64,000 nucleotides of DNA from Fibrobacterota bacterium (GTDB lineage: Bacteria; Fibrobacterota; Chitinivibrionia; Chitinivibrionales; Chitinispirillaceae). Shown piece by piece: positions 61,368-64,000 of this stretch. The translations under genes and the position numbers were made by a program. The notes beneath the pieces are model-generated. The model was not told the DNA's origin and did no database searches. It saw nothing but the letters and a program-made list of their open reading frames with translations. The number at the start of each line of letters is the position of its first letter. The stretch's first letter is position 1. The stretch covers positions 186,001-250,000 of the forward strand of contig JAEZKC010000002.1 in assembly GCA_023436205.1 (NCBI GenBank), written 5' to 3'.

Positions 61368-62078
61368 ATGAAAACATCAGAGCTGATTGACGGGAAAAAA
61401 ATCAACAATGAAATTAAAGAGATTAAGAGCCTTTTTAAGATGGAAAGTACCTTTGAAGCGGGTAAAAGGCGCTTTTTAGCCCTGCATGCTCTTCTCTATA
61501 CCTCCTCCATGAGCAAATCAACTACGCCGACCTTTGAAGATCAGTTGTGGGACAATTTGCCAAATGACATGACCCGAACAGCTGTAAATGAAAAGGAAAG
61601 AACCATCATTTACGGATTATGGCATGCCACCCGTATAGAAGATATGACTATGAATATTCTTATTCAAAGAGGACAGCAAATTCATAATGAAAAATATCGG
61701 AATGCTATTAATGCAGGAATAGACCACACGGGCAACTCCTTATCAAATAAACAGATACTTGAGATGAGTGCCCGTATCGATATACCAGCATTAAGCAAAT
61801 ACAGGCTGGCAGTAGGTAAAAGATCCCAGAGCATAATCAAATCACTACAGTTTGCTGACCTGAAGCGTAAGGTTCAAAAAAGCGATATCGAAAGGATACG
61901 TTCAGAAGGTGGCGTAGATGATGTCCCAAGCGCCAATTGGCTGCTCGACTTCTGGGCCAAAAAAAATGTGGAAGGAATTTTATTCATGCCTGCAAGCAGA
62001 CACCAAATAATTCATCTTCGAGAAAACTTCAGAGCAAAAATCAGAGGTTTTATTCAGAACGAAATTTCACCAAAGTGA
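61368..62078 (+). CDS. DinB-superfamily-like protein
   Basis: 236 residues from ATG at 61368, which has AGGAG three bases before it; an in-frame ATG at 61347 is an alternative. The pattern is that of a DinB/YfiT four-helix bundle: AGKRRFLALHALLYTSSMS with a candidate His, TIIYGLWHATRIEDMTMNI with His, and MPASRHQIIHLRENFRAKIR near the end with His, the three metal-ligand positions of such proteins. The segment between is longer than usual. Enzymes of this type act as thiol-dependent transferases; substrate unknown. Confidence 0.7.
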   Translation: MKTSELIDGKKINNEIKEIKSLFKMESTFEAGKRRFLALHALLYTSSMSKSTTPTFEDQLWDNLPNDMTRTAVNEKERTIIYGLWHATRIEDMTMNILIQRGQQIHNEKYRNAINAGIDHTGNSLSNKQILEMSARIDIPALSKYRLAVGKRSQSIIKSLQFADLKRKVQKSDIERIRSEGGVDDVPSANWLLDFWAKKNVEGILFMPASRHQIIHLRENFRAKIRGFIQNEISPK

Positions 62079-62220
62079 TTTCATGAATGAACGATATGTA
62101 AGTATAGGCAAAGAGTCAGCGTGAGCCCCTCAAACAAAATGCAAGTTAGGTAACAAATAGATTACATACGACTATGATTAACCCCGCTAAATAAAACATC
62201 ATTCAAATCTAGGAGATTTT

Positions 62221-62814
62221 GTGATTTCTTTCAAAAACAATTCGCTACCAAAAGAATTCTTCTGGTTCAATCAGCCGCCATATTCTATCGTAAACAATTC
62301 CATCAGCTTTACAACACAACCAGACACCGACTTCTGGCAAAGAACACATTATGGATTTTCAAGAGACAATGGTCATTGCTTGTTAACAAGAAAAGATACA
62401 GATTTCACTTTAGAGGTAAAAACAACTTTCAAGGCACGACAGCAGTATGACCAATGCGGGCTCATCGTAAGAGCAGATAGCAACAACTGGATGAAAGTAT
62501 CAACGGAATATGAAACGGATACTCACTCGCGACTTGGCTCAGTTGTTACCAATTACGGCTATTCAGATTGGGCCACTATTGATATTGAAGAACCTGTAAA
62601 CGAAATGTGGTACAGGATTCAGAGTAAGATCAACCGAAATGATTATCTGCTTGAATTTTCAAGAAACGGTTTAAACTGGAAGCAGTTGCGCATCGCACAT
62701 CTTCACAATGTGAGTGGAAGTGTTGATATTGGAATTTATGCCTGTAGCCCAATGGAGAGCTCCTTTGATGCAACTTTCAGTAATCTTTCAATTGATATTT
62801 CAAAATGGGTGTAG
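62221..62814 (+). CDS. DUF1349 domain protein (concanavalin-like fold)
   Basis: 197 residues from GTG at 62221, with AGGAG upstream. A single DUF1349 domain: WFNQPPYSIVNNSISFTTQP, DTDFWQRTHYGFSRDNGHCL, DQCGLIVRADSNNWMKVSTE and GIYACSPMESSFDATFSNLS, the order typical of the family, which has a beta-xylosidase C-terminal-like lectin fold. No signal peptide. Biochemical role unknown; family members are often intracellular and may bind sugars. Confidence 0.85.
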   Translation: MISFKNNSLPKEFFWFNQPPYSIVNNSISFTTQPDTDFWQRTHYGFSRDNGHCLLTRKDTDFTLEVKTTFKARQQYDQCGLIVRADSNNWMKVSTEYETDTHSRLGSVVTNYGYSDWATIDIEEPVNEMWYRIQSKINRNDYLLEFSRNGLNWKQLRIAHLHNVSGSVDIGIYACSPMESSFDATFSNLSIDISKWV

Positions 62815-62887
62815 CGAGAGCCTTGACCGCCACATTTTTCTGTCAATCACAATGGTGAGATTGAACAACAACCAAGAAAAGTGAAGC

Positions 62888-63311
62888 GTGACTAATTTCG
62901 TTCGAAAGCGTTTTGACAAAAAAAATATTTATGATGGCACATTCCGGTGGAGCTTCATTCGCCATACAAGCCGCCGATAAGGCTCCACAGTTGTATCATG
63001 CCTATATTGCAATTGCGCAGATCACGCGGCAAGAAGAAGCAGAAAAGATGCTTAACAGTATATGCTAGACCAATATGAAGGTCAGGGAATAGAAAAGCAC
63101 TGGCCGAGCTTAGAAAATTTCGCCTACTGAAATCCGACTCGAGTGTCCTCCCGCTTCATTTATCAATAATAAAGTGTTACAGGCACCGATGAAAGCATTT
63201 TACACCTTTGAGGAATCTGCGCATAGCCCGAACTTTGAAGAGCCTTTGAAATTCAAGAATATTGTGGTTGAGGATGTAATGAACCCAGGACCGATCTGGC
63301 AGATAAAATGA
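62888..63311 (+). pseudogene. Alpha/beta-hydrolase pseudogene
   Basis: Fragments in different frames reproduce an alpha/beta hydrolase: VTNFVRKRFDKKNIY, then the nucleophile region MAHSGGASFAIQAADKAPQL with YHAYIAIAQ, then YMLDQYEGQGIEK, and the C-terminal APMKAFYTFEESAHSPNFEE with the catalytic-His motif SAHSP, stop at 63309-63311. At least two frameshifts and a large internal deletion; the N-terminal strands are missing. Clearly non-functional. Confidence 0.75.
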
Positions 63312-63393
63312 ACAGTATGACAAATCCCTTTACAACTATCACGGGGCAGTTTAATTTCAAGAATAGAATAAAGCTTTCAATCAAGAGGTAACT

Positions 63394-63876
63394 ATGGAAA
63401 CGTATGCCTATTGCGGTCTTTATTGCCAAGCCTGTTCCGTCTATATTGCAACGCAGGATGGTGGCAAAATGCTGGAAGCTCTGGCGGAAAAACTTAATCA
63501 GTCAGTGGAGGATACTCGGTGCTTCGGCTGCAGGTCTGAAAGGGTGAGCAAGCATTGCGCCAAGTGCAGTTTCAAATCCTGTGCAGATGAAAAGAATACC
63601 CAGTTCTGCTCCCAGTGTGGAGAGTATCCTTGCAATCAGCTTAAAGAGTTCCAGACAAAGATGCCCCACAGAGCGGAGCTGTTCGAGTCACTTGATTACA
63701 TTAAACAAAAAGGTATTGCAACTTGGGTAGAGAAGATGAAAAGTGACTTTTCCTGCCCCAGTTGCGGGACAATCAATTCCCCTTACCTACTAAAGTGCAG
63801 AAAATGCGGAAGTCTTCCCTGCAATCCATTTACCGCACGCAATGGGGAAAAGGTCAAGGCATTCTTAGGTCTATAA
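63394..63876 (+). CDS. DUF3795 zinc-binding-type protein
   Basis: 160 residues from ATG with AGAGGT upstream. The DUF3795 opening YCGLYCQACSVY (Cys7, Cys11, Cys14) leads to a Cys-rich middle (CFGCRSERVSKHCAKCSF; CSQCGEYPCNQL) and a C-terminal zinc ribbon (FSCPSCGTINSPYLLKCRKC) after a helical spacer. Probably a metal-binding cytosolic protein; function unknown. Followed by a hairpin (63893-63918). Confidence 0.85.
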   Translation: METYAYCGLYCQACSVYIATQDGGKMLEALAEKLNQSVEDTRCFGCRSERVSKHCAKCSFKSCADEKNTQFCSQCGEYPCNQLKEFQTKMPHRAELFESLDYIKQKGIATWVEKMKSDFSCPSCGTINSPYLLKCRKCGSLPCNPFTARNGEKVKAFLGL

Positions 63877-63892
63877 TGAACTGGTAATCGCC

Positions 63893-63918
63893 GGGGCAAG
63901 AAAAGAACTCTTTGCCCC
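63893..63918 (+). terminator. Terminator-like hairpin after the DUF3795 gene
   Basis: Stem GGGGCAAGA / TCTTTGCCCC (one G-U) with a short loop, 16 bp after the stop; only a weak pyrimidine tail CTTC. Nothing further is seen to the end of the window. Confidence 0.55.
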
Positions 63919-64000
63919 CTTCAATCAGCACATAGCCGGTATTGCGTCGGAAACATCTTTCCATTCTCCCTTTACAACTACTGCCAGAAGTGTTAATTTC

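Noticed and set aside
1..64000. CRISPR array or cas genes
   Set aside because: No series of short direct repeats with regular spacers, and no Cas-like protein. The repeats at 3785-4013 are too few and too irregular.
1..64000. Transposase or integrase gene
   Set aside because: None of the proteins shows a DDE, HUH or tyrosine-recombinase pattern; mobile-element inference rests only on repeats.

Overview
The window looks like a chromosomal stretch from a bacterium of the Fibrobacterota (Fibrobacter / Chitinispirillum-like lineages). The evidence is four copies of the Fibrobacter-expanded TIGR02147/DUF4423 regulator family, each next to a lipoprotein of the type C...AGG..E..N. Many secreted proteins also end in a type IX secretion (T9SS)-like C-terminal domain. 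There is a set of plant-cell-wall enzymes (PL10, PL11, CE1, CE4, GH10), and two proteins end in PEP-CTERM anchors. The lineage is inferred from gene content, not from a marker gene. Coding is on both strands in short runs separated by long, repeat-bearing intergenic DNA.

Layout. 1-10.5 kb is a minus-strand series of exported or unknown proteins: a partial signal-peptide protein, a coupled pair of unknown genes, a GNAT acetyltransferase, a leucine-rich-repeat lipoprotein and three secreted proteins, one with a tail cut off by two stop codons. 10.7-15.9 kb is a PEP-CTERM locus, with two substrates flanking a large TPR lipoprotein resembling PrsT. 16-18.3 kb holds a YgbA-family protein divergent from a DUF1858-DUF438-hemerythrin-PAS protein, both suggestive of NO or redox stress. 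18.5-20.2 kb has a frameshifted YD-repeat secreted protein and a relic of the DUF438 gene's 3' end. 20.2-23.2 kb is TIGR02147 module 1. 23.9-28.2 kb has tRNA-Asn(GTT) with two degenerate copies, then a possible small island (beta-helix protein and outer-membrane lipoprotein) ending at another copy of the tRNA 3' end. 28.6-29.9 kb is a GT-C-like membrane protein.

30.7-39.5 kb is module 2 followed by the pectinolytic genes PL10 and PL11, with a decayed CAZyme tail between them. 40-41.5 kb is an orphan histidine kinase. 41.5-43.1 kb is a CE1-type esterase. 43.4-44.1 kb is a broken Phd/ParE-like pair whose antitoxin part is fused to a secretion signal. 44.3-46.3 kb is a B12-binding radical SAM protein with a C-terminal STAS-like domain. 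46.5-52.1 kb is a minus-strand set: module 3, GH10 xylanase, CE4 deacetylase. 52.9-58 kb holds a carboxypeptidase-regulatory-like protein, module 4 and a secreted protein. 58.4-63.9 kb holds small accessory genes (HxlR, VOC, LprI-like, DinB-like, DUF1349, DUF3795) and an alpha/beta-hydrolase pseudogene.

Working together: the CAZymes form a hemicellulose and pectin set (xylan backbone, acetyl/feruloyl esters, homogalacturonan, rhamnogalacturonan) built from interchangeable parts: catalytic domain, InlB-like repeats, carbohydrate-binding domain, sorting tail. The most system-like feature is the recurring two-gene cassette of a cytoplasmic TIGR02147 protein whose stop overlaps the start of an exported lipoprotein with a shared N-terminal signature and a different ectodomain each time. 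Three of the four are followed on the same strand by a secreted protein (PL10, GH10 or an unknown). Dispersed ~90-bp repeats and several frameshifted or truncated genes indicate active turnover, or in part sequencing error.
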